DNA of 64,000 nt from CAYXTC01 sp964479375 (GCA_964479375.1 CAYZKD010000002.1:1-64000); one strand, 5' to 3'; positions 41,735-51,980 are shown, numbered from the stretch's first letter. Notes: a model not told the origin generated them from the letters alone. Made by a program: numbers and translations.

Positions 41735-43549
41735 ATGAAAATTCCTTTAATAAACAAATTGCTTGGGAAAAAAGAAGAAATGACGGGAGAGGTCTTTGCC
41801 GAAGAGCCTATGAATATTGTTGATATTATTTCTCCCCCATCTATTGAAATAAAGTCCAAATATTTGAATATCGGAGAAACAATGGCCAAGACCTATTTTG
41901 TCTTCTCCTACCCCCGCTACCTGACTACGGGCTGGCTGTCTCCTATTATCAACATGCAAACTTCTCTTGATATTAGTTTCCATTTCCACCCTATCTCTAC
42001 TCAGGGAATATTAAAAAAATTAAGAAGAAGAGTTACTGAGGTAGAGGCAGAAATTTCAGAAAGGGAGGACAAGGGATTGGTCCGAGATCCTTCTTTAGAG
42101 TTTGCTTATCAAAACCTAGAAGACTTAAGAGATAATCTCCAGACGGCCCAGGAAAAGATGTTCCATTTCAGTTTGTATATTACGGTTTACGGGGAAAGCG
42201 AAAAGGAGTTAGAGGATATTGAAACCCAATTAAGGGGGGCATTAGAATCCCGCCTGATATATATTAAGCCTGCCCTTTATCGGCAAAAAGAAGCCTTTGC
42301 CTGCTCTGCCCCTTATAATCTTGATCTTCTGATGGTAACCACCCTGATAAATACCGTGCCTCTCTCCAGCGCCTTCCCTTTTGACTCTTTTGACCTAAGT
42401 TCCAACGAGGGAATCCTTTACGGCGTAAACAAGCACAATAGTTCTTTAGTGTTGTTTGACAGATTTACTTTGCCCAACGCCAATTCTTGCATCTTTGCGG
42501 TTTCGGGAGCAGGAAAAAGTTACGCCGTTAAACTAGAAGTTTTAAGATATATGATGATGGGAGTGGACGCGATTATCGTAGACCCCGAAAACGAATACAA
42601 GTTTTTATCTGACGCCGTAGGAGGCTCTTACTTCAACATATCTCTCTCTTCAAAGTATCATGTCAATCCTTTTGATCTGCCCCAGCCCAGAGAAGACGAA
42701 AGCGTAGAAGACGTTTTAAGAACGAACGTGGTTAACTTGGTGGGGTTAATCAGAATAATGCTGGGGGGGCTTACCCCGGAAGAAGACGCCATTATTGACC
42801 AGGCCCTTACTGCCGCCTACCAAGCCAAAGACATCACAGCAAACAGCGACCCCTCTCTTTGGGGAAAAGAAAGCGGGCTTCCCTTCCCCATAATGAGCGA
42901 CCTTGAAGAGATCCTTTCAACTATGGAGGGAGCAGAATCTTTGGCCAGAAGAATCCAGAAGTTCACCAGAGGAACTTATGCCAACTTCTTTAACCAGCCC
43001 TCTAATGTAGATATGGAAAACAGGCTGGTTGTATTCGGGGTAAGAGATATGGAGGACGAACTAAAGCCCATTGCTCTATTTATGATCTTAAAATACATTT
43101 GGAAGTCAGTTTCTTCTAAATTAAAGAAAAGGCTCCTTATTATAGACGAAGCGTGGTGGATAATGAGCAACGAAGACGGAGCCTCTTTCCTTTTTGGAAC
43201 CGTTAAAAGGGCTAGAAAATACTGGCTTGGAGTCGCCACCATCACCCAGGACGTTAATGACTTCATGAAATCAGAATACGGCCAGCCCATTGTAACCAAC
43301 TCCTCCCTCACCATACTTATGAAACAAAGCACGGCCACTATTAACGTAATCCAGAAAACTTTTAATCTTACAGAAGAAGAAAAATTGATTCTCTTGGAAT
43401 CTCCCGTAGGCGAAGGAATATTTTTTGCAGGGAGAAAACATATTCTTATTAAGGTAATTGCTTCCTACGCAGAAGATCAAATAATTACTACGGCTCCCGA
43501 GGAAGTAGAAAAAATTAAAAGAGCCAAAAGAGCATTAAAAGGTGAATAG
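41735..43549 (+). CDS. VirB4-family type IV secretion ATPase
   Basis: 604 residues. Walker A is FAVSGAGKSYAVKLEVL (about 255-271), VDAIIVDPENEYKFL follows, and Walker B is LLIIDEAWWIM (about 468-478). SGAGKS in place of the more usual TGSGKS is typical of CPR VirB4. It energises assembly or secretion at the inner membrane. It is tightly spaced behind the TraC-like gene (4 bp). Confidence 0.92.
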   Translation: MKIPLINKLLGKKEEMTGEVFAEEPMNIVDIISPPSIEIKSKYLNIGETMAKTYFVFSYPRYLTTGWLSPIINMQTSLDISFHFHPISTQGILKKLRRRVTEVEAEISEREDKGLVRDPSLEFAYQNLEDLRDNLQTAQEKMFHFSLYITVYGESEKELEDIETQLRGALESRLIYIKPALYRQKEAFACSAPYNLDLLMVTTLINTVPLSSAFPFDSFDLSSNEGILYGVNKHNSSLVLFDRFTLPNANSCIFAVSGAGKSYAVKLEVLRYMMMGVDAIIVDPENEYKFLSDAVGGSYFNISLSSKYHVNPFDLPQPREDESVEDVLRTNVVNLVGLIRIMLGGLTPEEDAIIDQALTAAYQAKDITANSDPSLWGKESGLPFPIMSDLEEILSTMEGAESLARRIQKFTRGTYANFFNQPSNVDMENRLVVFGVRDMEDELKPIALFMILKYIWKSVSSKLKKRLLIIDEAWWIMSNEDGASFLFGTVKRARKYWLGVATITQDVNDFMKSEYGQPIVTNSSLTILMKQSTATINVIQKTFNLTEEEKLILLESPVGEGIFFAGRKHILIKVIASYAEDQIITTAPEEVEKIKRAKRALKGE

Positions 43550-43559
43550 TTAATATTAC

Positions 43560-44060
43560 ATGCCCTTACCAGCGTCATCACCGCAACCGAGAAAACCCCC
43601 GCGTCAACGGCCGGGAAAGCAACTGGAAAAGCCGCTACAAGAGCCGGCAAGGCGAGGGAAGGAGAAACAGCAAGATGCCAGAATCGAAAAGAAGCATACA
43701 AAAACACAAGCCGAAAAACAAGCAAGCCTCACCAGCCCAGAGGGATTCGTAATGCTGGGGACAGCGATAATGTTTGATCTCCTGGGATTAATTATCTTCT
43801 TGCTAAATTTTGTTTTTGGTATCGGCCTTATTCTCTCAGTCTTCGTCGACCTAGCCGGCATGTTCTTATTCGGCGGCTGGATGTACTTTAGGTCGGGCCA
43901 CGTTGCTATAAGCAAAAAAACCGGAAAACCCATCCGAAAAACAGAAAGGAAACTTTTAAAGCGGTTTGGCCTGGCTTTTCTAGGAGAAGCAATTCCCCTT
44001 TTTGGCGACATAGCTTTTTGTTGGACGATAGCAGTTTATTTTGAATTAAAAAATAACTAG
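43560..44060 (+). CDS. Small membrane protein of the secretion cluster, 166 aa
   Basis: A basic, Pro/Lys-rich cytosolic N-terminus (PQPRKPPRQRPGKQLEKP) is followed by two hydrophobic segments (about 62-105), a basic loop (ISKKTGKPIRKTERKLLKR) and a third hydrophobic stretch near the end. No family recognised. Position between virB4 and the pilin-like genes suggests an inner-membrane component. Confidence 0.7.
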   Translation: MPLPASSPQPRKPPRQRPGKQLEKPLQEPARRGKEKQQDARIEKKHTKTQAEKQASLTSPEGFVMLGTAIMFDLLGLIIFLLNFVFGIGLILSVFVDLAGMFLFGGWMYFRSGHVAISKKTGKPIRKTERKLLKRFGLAFLGEAIPLFGDIAFCWTIAVYFELKNN

Positions 44061-44066
44061 ATCAGA

Positions 44067-47000
44067 GTGAAAAAAACGAGTAAAAAATTTTTAATTCCGG
44101 GTCTGTCGTTTTTTTTAATCACTGCAACTAATTTTGCTTACGCTTTAGAGATAAACTACCCGCGCCTGCCAAACACAACTCCTCCCCAGGATTTTATCGG
44201 CTCCCCCCCCGAACAAATTATTTCGCTCTGGATAGAATACCTTTTAAGCTTATCTGTCTGGGGAGCGGGCGTAATAGCCTTGGGGTCCCTAATTTATGCC
44301 GGGATCTGCTACTTGGTTTCTTCAGGAAAAACAGAACAAATGCTAGAAGCAAGAAACCGGATTTCTTCGGTCTTCTTTGGCCTCTTAATTCTCTTTTCCT
44401 CTTATCTTATTCTAAGAACAATCGACCCGCGATTTGTCGCCCCCGAAGTAAAAAAAATTCCTGAAATAGAAACGATTGAGTTGCCGGAAACTTCTCCCCC
44501 TCCCCTAAAAACACTTCTTTCTTCAATAAACAACGAGATTCCTTTTGGAAAAATAATAGAAGAACAAATTTTAGAAACAGAAGTTCCAGAGGAAGAGCAA
44601 GGAGAACGAAAGCCGAGAATGGAAAGAGTTAAAGACATAGGAGAAAATTCGCTCTCTCTTGCTGAAAAAGTTAAAGGCCAAAGCGAGGAACTTAAAAACT
44701 TATCTAAAGAGTGTTCCTGTTCTCAAGCAAACCCATTGTGTCCGGGATGCCATCCGCTCGGAGGGCAGTCGCTCGCAGACATTCTTGGCCCCGCCGGATT
44801 TGCAAACTATCTTGATCTCACAAGCCAAATTTCAGATATTGTAGGAGTTGGAAATTTAGATATAGCTCTCGAGCCCCTTGCTAATATAGCAAACGCAAGC
44901 GCCATCATCTCTTCTGAAGGATTAACTGATGTGCTGGAGGGAATTGAGGGCATAACGGAAAAAATTGATGAAATTTCAGAAGCAACCCGGGCATTCGAAG
45001 CAACCGCAGAAATTGCCAATATAGCCACCAATTATGAAGATCTCGACAGCCTTCTGGGATCTGTCGAAGAATTAACCAACATCGCAGACGTTCCTGCAGA
45101 CCTTGCCCAAGTTTTTGATATAGCCAATGCGGCGAGCGAGATTGCAGAAGACCCCGCAGACCTCAATAATGTGCTGGGGTCTGTTAAGCGGCTGGCTGGC
45201 ATAACCGGCTCCTCTGAGGACCTTGCCCAAGTTTTTGATATAGCCAATGCGGCGAGCGAGATTGCAGAAGACCNNNNNNNNNNNNNNNNNNNNNNNNNNN
45301 NNNNNNNNNNNNNNNNNNNNNNNNNNNNNNNNNNNNNNNNNNNNNNNNNNNNNNNNNNNNNNNNNNNNNNNNNCCGCAGACACAAGTAGAATTATTGCTT
45401 CGATGGAACATTTAATAGGTGTTATGGAGGCCCCGCTTCCCGCAAACGCAGATAAAGCAATAGAGACGGCAATAATTATTAATGATATTGCAAAAAATCC
45501 CAAAGACGCGCAAAGCATTTTAAGGTCAGCCGAAAGATTGTCTGCTTTGGCAGAAAGCCCAAAAGACATTACTGAAATTCTGGCCATAGCCGAAGAGGCA
45601 TCCCGATCTGTCGACACTCCTGAGGATCTTATAGATTTTCTAGAAACCTATGCCGAATTTACAATTATTATCCCATCAGGAAATCTCAGCCAGGCATTGG
45701 CAGAAATAGAACTTATAGCAAATGCCACCGGGGACATTAGAGACTTAGCAGATGTCAGCCGGGCGGTCGAGGAACTATCAACCGTCCTTCCCGTCCCCCA
45801 AGACATTCTTATAGCATTAGATAGTCTGGAGGGGATAACAGGCATTATCCAAGATCCTACTGACTTGCGCAATATCCAGACAGCGGTATCAGACTTGGCT
45901 GAAGTCTTTCCTGTCCCTTCCCAGTTAACACAGGCTCTGGGCAATCTGGAGGGGATAACAGGCATTATCCAAGATCCTACTGACTTGCGCAATATCCAGN
46001 NNNNNNNNNNNNNNNNNNNNNNNNNNNNNNNNNNNNNNNNNNNNNNNNNNNNNNNNNNNNNNNNNNNNNNNNNNNNNNNNNNNNNNNNNNNNNNNNNNNT
46101 ATCAGACTTGGCTGAAGTCTTTCCTGTCCCTTCCCAGTTAACACAGGCTCTGGGTAATCTGGAGGGAATAACAGGCATTATCCAAGATCCTACTGACATC
46201 TCCAATATAATGGCTTCTATGGCAGATCTTTCAGAGATAGCTCCTCTTCCTGAATCCCTTGCCAATGTTTTGGGAAACCTAAGCGATTTAGGAAATCTCA
46301 TGCCCATGGGGCCCGGAGGAATAGCGGGTTCCTTCTTGGGCGGGTCTTGCACTTGCGACCCCTGCAAAGATGTAAGGGGAAATATCCAAGAGCAAGAAGC
46401 CAAAAACCTCGGCGCGATGTACTCGGGTGCAAAAATTGCTCAAACAGACGCCTTGGGAAATAAAACAGAAATAACCACTAGTTTAAAAGACGAACAGAAT
46501 AAGGCGACAAAAGAAATACGCCTCATTAAAGAAGAAATAGACAAACTGGAAAGGGCGGAAAGTCTTATTTTAGGTTGCCCCATCTGGAACCTAAGCAGTT
46601 TGGCAGAATTTTTGGATAAGAAAATCATTTATTCAGAGAATGAGTGGTTCCTTATTAATATCAGTTTTTGGGAAACAATCGTTGGCATTGCTAAAGATAA
46701 TGAATGGGCAACTCTTTACTGCCCGGTCAGCGGCACCTATTGGGGCGAAGCAGAGTCGGCTATGAACCGGGCAGAAGAAAAAGAGGAAGAGGAAACAGAA
46801 AAAGAATCCCTTGCGCTTGAAATAGCTCCCATATCTTGTTCTATAGAAGTCCCCGCAGGGGATGTGTTTGAAAGAACAAAAAAAACAGCATACAAAATAG
46901 TAGAAAGATTAGAAAAAATAATCAGCGCCAACAAAGAGCTAATAGAGGCTGTAGACGAACTGCATACCCTGGTCAGCCAATGTTCTTCTCAGGCTCCCTA

Positions 47001-47598
47001 TCCTGCTGTCTCAAACCGGAAAGGCTGCCTTTCTATCTGCATCCCGACAGCCTTTGGGTGTATAGAAAGGTGCGTGGGACAGCCCTGCCCCGATAAATCA
47101 ATTGAAGAGAGTTTTCAGCAAATTATTAATATTATTGAAGGAATGCCGAACCGACCCGCTGGCGAAGAAAAAAAGGAAAAGGAGGGCATAAGGGATATTG
47201 TGCGCGCCAAGAAGAAAAATACCCCGGAGGCGACAAGAGACCCGGACAGAAGGGAACAAATAGGGCTGGCTACAATAATAGACCAAGAAGTGCCCAAGAT
47301 ACTGGAAGATTTAGAGGTATTGGTCAGAAAGCCAATGAAAAAGTGCGTTGGGGGCACAGCATTATTGTCTTGTCCAAGCGCTCTTAGACAAATCGGTCCA
47401 GAAGGAGAGCCCCTTAAGTCCTGCCACCGCGAAGAAGGCTGGTACCAAGACTGCGTTTCTCAATGTTATCTAGAAGTAGGTCAAAAATCATACAGCGCCT
47501 GCCTTAAAAAATGCTTAGAAGAAACGGGCGCTCGCTACAATGTAAGAGATATTGCCGAAGGCCGTCATTTATTTAATTTTTACTGCTGCCACCCATAA
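44067..47598 (+). CDS. VirB2/pilin-domain protein with 40-residue repeats (interrupted by assembly gaps)
   Basis: GTG start at 44067. Signal peptide (SFFLITATNFAYA), then two membrane segments with the shared pilin-like core (WGAGVIALGSLIYAGICYL, ISSVFFGLLILFSSYLIL, IDPRF). The large exterior part has a Cys cluster (ECSCSQANPLCPGC), then repeats of 40 residues such as DLAQVFDIANAASEIAEDP and ALGNLEGITGIIQDPTDL, then a second Cys-rich module (CIPTAFGCIERC, GQPCPDKS). Two 100-N gaps fall inside the repeats. The first breaks the reading frame only because 100 is not a multiple of three; joining the flanks directly reads IAEDPADTSRI. True length is unknown, at least about 1100 residues. Confidence 0.8.
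45274..45373. other. Assembly gap 1 (100 N) inside the repeat array
   Basis: Exactly 100 N. The flanks join as consecutive bases of the 120-bp repeat unit, so the true gap is probably a whole number of units (possibly zero). Confidence 0.9.
46000..46099. other. Assembly gap 2 (100 N) inside the repeat array
   Basis: Exactly 100 N. Comparison with the preceding unit (45880-45999) shows that seven bases plus a whole number of 120-bp units are missing, which keeps the frame. Confidence 0.9.
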
Positions 47599-47600
47599 TT

Positions 47601-48893
47601 GTGAAAATGATAAATAACAAAAAAATTGTGGCCGGTGTCCTGTTAGCGACAGTGAGTTTGGTTTTAACTGCCCCTGTTTTCTCCGGCAATAACGGAGAAT
47701 TTTCTGAAGGAAGGCCCCTTGAAATCGATTACCCCGAAATATCAGGCGTCCCCCCTTTAAAAACCACAGATGCTCCTCTTGCTTATTATGTTAGATATGT
47801 TTATAATTTCGCGATCATATCTTCCGGAGTTATAGCGCTTATCGTTCTTTTGACGGCAGGAATCCAATATCTCACTTCAACAGGGTCTCCCGAAAAAATG
47901 AAAGGGGCCAAAAAACGCATCCTTTCTGTTTTCTGGGGAATAGCTATTTTATTCGGCTCTTATATCCTCCTAACAACGATAAACCCTCAAATGCTTTCCG
48001 CCCCATGGGAGGAGCCTCCGCCAATATCTTACCCGAAGCCCAGCCCTCCGCCCAACACTCCCTTCCCTACCAAAGATCTTTTGGGAAGGATAAGGAGTCT
48101 GGCAGAAGCCATAAAAAGCGCCCCTCAGCCTCTGCTGAACGCTTCTTTGGAATTAAAAAACCTAACTATGGAATGCGATTGTCAAAACACTCGCGCAATC
48201 TGCCTTTGCACGGGAGGGGCCCCGGGAGCATCATGCGAACCTCGAGGCTGTTATGCCGGAGGCTCGGCCCATCCGTGTCCCCAGCCTGAAGAAATAAAGG
48301 TTTTGCAAAAAAACATAATAGATCAGAAGGATCTTATTCTTTACTCTCGGACCAGGGCTATTTCAGAAAAGGAAGACTTGGAGAGAGACATAGAAGAATT
48401 TTTAAACTACGAAATAGCGTGGTATAATGAACAAATAGAAGTCGAAAAAGAAATCATTTCTCAGTCAGAAAGAGGAGTAAAAGAGGTTCACGAAAGAAGA
48501 GCGTACGAATTAGAGCAAAAAAGGGATTGGGTAAAAGAAAAGAGGTCTTATAAAGAAGATCTTATTCAAAAATTAGACGAACTGTCATCAGAGATCGCTC
48601 TTTTGGGCCCTCCCGCCGAAAAAATACCCCAACTATCAAGCCAATGCTTTGCCAGCGTCTCTGAAAAATGCGCCGCCACCTGCAAACAGGGCCCAACCTA
48701 TGGCTGTCACGACAGAGTAGAGGGATGCCAGCCAGACAAATGTCAAGGCGGAAATCCCTGTCCTATGGGCGAAATCCAAAACGAGATTTCTAAAATTAGC
48801 TCTCAGCCAAAAAAAATTATCGCTCTGTGTGACCAAATAATAGCCATTGTTAATAATATCAAAGAAGAACAAACGCTTAAGCGCTCTGACTAA
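47601..48893 (+). CDS. VirB2/pilin-domain protein with Cys-rich coiled-coil exterior
   Basis: About 430 residues (GTG 47601 or ATG 47607). Signal peptide (LATVSLVLTAPVFS), then EIDYPEISGVPPL and two membrane segments (IISSGVIALIVLLTAGIQYL; ILSVFWGIAILFGSYILL) ending in TTINPQM. The exterior has a Cys-rich module (ECDCQNTRAICLCTGG, GCYAGGSAHPCPQP), a coiled coil of about 100 residues and a second Cys module (CKQGPTYGCHDRV, KCQGGNPCPMG) resembling that of the preceding protein. It starts 2 bp after the preceding stop. Confidence 0.83.
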   Translation: MKMINNKKIVAGVLLATVSLVLTAPVFSGNNGEFSEGRPLEIDYPEISGVPPLKTTDAPLAYYVRYVYNFAIISSGVIALIVLLTAGIQYLTSTGSPEKMKGAKKRILSVFWGIAILFGSYILLTTINPQMLSAPWEEPPPISYPKPSPPPNTPFPTKDLLGRIRSLAEAIKSAPQPLLNASLELKNLTMECDCQNTRAICLCTGGAPGASCEPRGCYAGGSAHPCPQPEEIKVLQKNIIDQKDLILYSRTRAISEKEDLERDIEEFLNYEIAWYNEQIEVEKEIISQSERGVKEVHERRAYELEQKRDWVKEKRSYKEDLIQKLDELSSEIALLGPPAEKIPQLSSQCFASVSEKCAATCKQGPTYGCHDRVEGCQPDKCQGGNPCPMGEIQNEISKISSQPKKIIALCDQIIAIVNNIKEEQTLKRSD

Positions 48894-48896
48894 CTT

Positions 48897-50114
48897 ATGA
48901 AAAGGCTTATTATTCTCTGCCTCTTGGCAATAATTACTATCGTCTGCCTGCCCGACATAGCCGCCGCCGTCTCAGGACCTAGCCGAAATCTAGAAGTTAC
49001 TTATATTCCTTTCGCCGGAGAACCCGCCCCCACAAAAACGATTTCTTTGCCCGCATATGTTAAGTACCTCTATCACGGCGCCCTTGGCATTTGCGGATTT
49101 GTGGCCCTAGGAGTGCTTGTTTACGCCGGTTTTCAATATTTTTCTTCGGCGGGAGATCCTGAAAAAATAAAAGATTCTAAAAATCGAATCTTTTCGGCCA
49201 TTCTGGGGCTCGGAATTTTATTGCTCTCTTGGATAATTTTAAGCACAATAAACCCGCAACTGGTAGTGTTAAGATTGCCGGATGAATTGCCGCCCATTTT
49301 ACCAAACCTAAACCCCGGCGTCTACCTTTGCAAAGAAAGAGTGGATATTGAAGGTTTTTGGCGCCAAAGACAAAGAGCTGAGTCCCAGTCTCCAGAAGAG
49401 CAAAAAAGGATTGTTTTAGGATTAGAACAGAAGCAAAAGGCTATCGATAATAATTGCTATATCGTTGGCGGCCAAGGCGGCATTCGAAAAACATTTAACG
49501 ACGAAGTGGACTGGGTTTACTTTGTCCCGGCCTTCAGAGAAAAGCAATATGGGGTTGTTCTTTATGAAGAAACGGGTTTTGGAGGAAGCTCTATGGTGAT
49601 ATACGGCGACGGAAACCAGATCAAGGATTTAGAAAACCCTGTCGAATGGCTTCTGCCAGACGATTTTTTCGCCTCTTCGGCAAAGCCTTTCTTTTTTAAC
49701 TTCCGTCCTGACCCCTCCTGGTACGTTTCGGTTTTTCAATTAATCGACTACAATCGCGGCGAACCCGCAGCCGACGGCAAATGCTGGGCTGTAAGAAAAT
49801 TTGCTGGATGTGATGATATGGATATCGACGGAGTCACATACTATTTAAATCCTGGGCTGGGCCCTTTCCAGGAAACCGGATCTGTTAAAATTGAAGGAGA
49901 TTTAATCGCTATATTTTTTAAGAACCCGGGTTCTTGGACCCTAGAAAGCGAGATCGATGTTTACACCCAGAGCGACACTGATTTAAATAATAACAAAATG
50001 GGGGATTGGCGGGAAGATTGCGTAGAAGAAAAAGGCGGTCCGGCGGGCTCATTCCGCGATCGGAGCTATCCCTGCGCCGACCGGATGATTATTGTTAGCG
50101 CAGAGATCTATTAA
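48897..50114 (+). CDS. VirB2/pilin-domain protein with beta/gamma-crystallin-like exterior
   Basis: 405 residues. Signal peptide (LCLLAIITIVCLPDIAAA), LEVTYIPFAGEPAPTKTI, then two membrane segments (GALGICGFVALGVLVYAGF; FSAILGLGILLLSWIIL) ending in STINPQL, the third copy of the shared core. The exterior segment KQYGVVLYEETGFGGSSM resembles a beta/gamma-crystallin Greek-key motif; the rest is beta-rich with scattered Cys. Last gene of the rightward run, 3 bp behind its neighbour. The convergent jag gene ends 11 bp away. Confidence 0.8.
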   Translation: MKRLIILCLLAIITIVCLPDIAAAVSGPSRNLEVTYIPFAGEPAPTKTISLPAYVKYLYHGALGICGFVALGVLVYAGFQYFSSAGDPEKIKDSKNRIFSAILGLGILLLSWIILSTINPQLVVLRLPDELPPILPNLNPGVYLCKERVDIEGFWRQRQRAESQSPEEQKRIVLGLEQKQKAIDNNCYIVGGQGGIRKTFNDEVDWVYFVPAFREKQYGVVLYEETGFGGSSMVIYGDGNQIKDLENPVEWLLPDDFFASSAKPFFFNFRPDPSWYVSVFQLIDYNRGEPAADGKCWAVRKFAGCDDMDIDGVTYYLNPGLGPFQETGSVKIEGDLIAIFFKNPGSWTLESEIDVYTQSDTDLNNNKMGDWREDCVEEKGGPAGSFRDRSYPCADRMIIVSAEIY

Positions 50115-50125
50115 CTTTTTATGCG

Positions 50126-50584
50126 TTAGCGGGGCTTCACAACCACCCTTCTTTCTCTCCCCTCTCCCTTGCTTTCTGTTATTACGTCGCTTCTGTCCGC
50201 CAACTCCAGATGAATAACCCTCCTTTCATAAGAAGACATCGGAAGCATTGCTTTTTCTTCTTGGCTTAAAGCAACTTCATCCGCTAAAGAGCGGGCAGAC
50301 TCTTTCAGATAGTCTTCCTTTTTTTCTTTGTACTCGTTAATGTCTAAATCCAGATAAAAATTATCTTCTATTTTTCTTCTTGCCATAGATTTTATTAGTT
50401 TCTGAATTTCCATTAGCGTTTCCCCGCCCTGTCCTATTAATGTTTTAGGATCTTCTGTTGTAATTCTTACTGTTATTTTCCCGTCTTCTTTCTTTTCTGA
50501 TTCAATTTTCACCTCAAATCCGGCTTTCTCAAAAAACTCCCGGGTGATCTTTTTTATTTCTTTTAATGTTTTATCCCCGAACAT
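50126..50584 (-). CDS. jag: Jag/KhpB RNA-binding protein (KH + R3H)
   Basis: 152 residues from the ATG at 50584. A KH domain with TLIGQGGETLMEIQKLI is followed by an R3H domain ending in MSSYERRVIHLELADRSDV. The Jag N-terminal domain is reduced. KhpB proteins bind RNA and affect cell division and elongation in Gram-positives. Overlaps yidC by 14 bp, the usual neighbour. Confidence 0.93.
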   Translation of the reverse strand: MFGDKTLKEIKKITREFFEKAGFEVKIESEKKEDGKITVRITTEDPKTLIGQGGETLMEIQKLIKSMARRKIEDNFYLDLDINEYKEKKEDYLKESARSLADEVALSQEEKAMLPMSSYERRVIHLELADRSDVITESKGEGRERRVVVKPR

Positions 50585-51296
50585 TTTCTTTGTCTTTAAA
50601 AACAAAATATTGTTGCCCTATTGTGAACAAAGAAGTGGTTATCCAATAAAGACCGATAGCAGAGGGCAGGCGCAATAAGATTATAAAAGCGAATACGGGG
50701 AAAAGGAACTGGGCCTGTTTTTGGAATACCTCCCCGAACCCGCTCTCTTTTTTTGAGGATTGCTGGGGCATTTTAGTTTTCATCATCCGGGTCTGAAAGA
50801 ATTGGGATATCCCCGCCAAAACGGCGATTGCCATCTTAGGCTCTGATAAGTCAATCAGCCCCAAAAAACTGGGGTCTATGGTGCCGGTAAAGTTAATAAA
50901 GCCGTACAAAAGATCTGTTTGTCCCTCTTTCAGCCCGGTCCAAAAAACGCGATAAAGAGCAATTAAAATAGGAAGTTGAGCTAAAAGAGGCAGGCAGCCG
51001 GAAAAAGGATTTATCTTTTCTTTTTTATACAATTCCATCAGTTTCTTGCTTTGCTCTTCTTTGTTGTCTTTGTACTTCTCCTGAATCTCTTTCATTTTGG
51101 GCTGGATACTGGAAAGAGCTTTCTGGGACTCAATGGCTTTTTTGCTCAGAGGGTAGAATAAAAACCTTATTGCTAAAGTTAATACAATAACGGCTATTCC
51201 GAAGTCGTGTCCCGGCAGGTAAAGATAAAGAAGCACCACAATATTCAACAGGGGTTGGTATAAAGCTACTCTGAAAAGATTAACTAAAAATTCCAT
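50571..51296 (-). CDS. yidC: YidC/Oxa1 membrane protein insertase
   Basis: 241 residues, the short form without the large periplasmic domain. Membrane segments include YLYLPGHDFGIAVIVLTLAI and the last two near the C-terminus. LSSIQPKMKEIQEKYKDN and NPFSGCLPLLAQLPILIALY are family signatures. Inserts proteins into the cytoplasmic membrane. It abuts yidD. Confidence 0.95.
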   Translation of the reverse strand: MEFLVNLFRVALYQPLLNIVVLLYLYLPGHDFGIAVIVLTLAIRFLFYPLSKKAIESQKALSSIQPKMKEIQEKYKDNKEEQSKKLMELYKKEKINPFSGCLPLLAQLPILIALYRVFWTGLKEGQTDLLYGFINFTGTIDPSFLGLIDLSEPKMAIAVLAGISQFFQTRMMKTKMPQQSSKKESGFGEVFQKQAQFLFPVFAFIILLRLPSAIGLYWITTSLFTIGQQYFVFKDKENVRG

Positions 51297-51502
51297 TAGG
51301 GGAAATCAACACCCCCTTCGTTCCAGGGATGGCATTTTAAGATTCTTATAACTCCTTTTAAGACTCCCTTCCGGCTTCCGTATTTTGTTATGGCCAAATG
51401 CGCATACTCGGAACAACTAGGATAGAATCTGCATCTCTTCCCCAGCAGCGGGGATATGGCGCTTTGGTAAAACCTAATTGCTTTTAAAAGGGTTTTTTTC
51501 AT
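51296..51502 (-). CDS. yidD: Membrane protein insertion efficiency factor YidD
   Basis: 68 residues, normal size. RFYQSAISPLLGKRCRFYPS, CSEYAHLAI and ILKCHPWNEGGVDF are diagnostic. Overlaps yidC by one base and rnpA by 4 bp. Confidence 0.96.
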   Translation of the reverse strand: MKKTLLKAIRFYQSAISPLLGKRCRFYPSCSEYAHLAITKYGSRKGVLKGVIRILKCHPWNEGGVDFP

Positions 51503-51837
51503 TCGCTTAGAAGGTCTGCTTTTTTAAGAATGTCTTTTATCAGGTCCCCGCAAACTTCTTCCGGCCGAAGCGGGGGGAATGCCAACAACACAACATCAAA
51601 TCCCTGCTTTACCGAAGAAAGATTCTGCCCTATCGCTTCTCTTATCTTCCTTTTGATTTTATTCCTCTCTGTTGCTCTTGAAGAGACTTTTTTACTGACC
51701 GCGATCCCGAATCTGGTTTGGGAGAGATTGTTATCGGCGAATTTCAAAAGAAAAAATCTTCCCCTTGTTTTTTCTCCTTTTTTAAAAACCCTCTCAAAAT
51801 CTCTTTCTTTTTTAAGCCGGTTGGCCGCAGGAAGCAT
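51499..51837 (-). CDS. rnpA: Ribonuclease P protein component
   Basis: 112 residues. RLKKERDFERVFKKGEKTRG and the RNR-type motif RFGIAVSKKVSSRATERNKI with KRKIREAI identify it. It assists the RNase P RNA in cutting tRNA 5' leaders. It follows rpmH by 8 bp. Confidence 0.95.
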   Translation of the reverse strand: MLPAANRLKKERDFERVFKKGEKTRGRFFLLKFADNNLSQTRFGIAVSKKVSSRATERNKIKRKIREAIGQNLSSVKQGFDVVLLAFPPLRPEEVCGDLIKDILKKADLLSE

Positions 51838-51845
51838 AATTTGAA

Positions 51846-51980
51846 TTAAGAAGAAAGCTTTTCTCTTTTTTTAGCCCTTCTTCTTTTCAAAATCCTTTTT
51901 CCGTTTCCCTTTTTTTGTCGAGACAAGAAGCCGTGCGCCCTTTTTCTTTTTTTTCTTTTTGGTTGATAGGTCGTTGACAT
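51846..51980 (-). CDS. rpmH: 50S ribosomal protein L34 (bL34)
   Basis: 44 residues. MSTTYQPKRKKRKRAHGF followed by FLSRQKKGNGKRILKRRRA matches bL34 throughout. It stands in its canonical place between rnpA and dnaA. Confidence 0.96.
   Translation of the reverse strand: MSTTYQPKRKKRKRAHGFLSRQKKGNGKRILKRRRAKKREKLSS

Noticed and set aside
45099..46200. CRISPR-like array from the regular 120-bp repeats
   Set aside because: The repeats are contiguous coding units in one frame with no spacers, and no cas gene is near.
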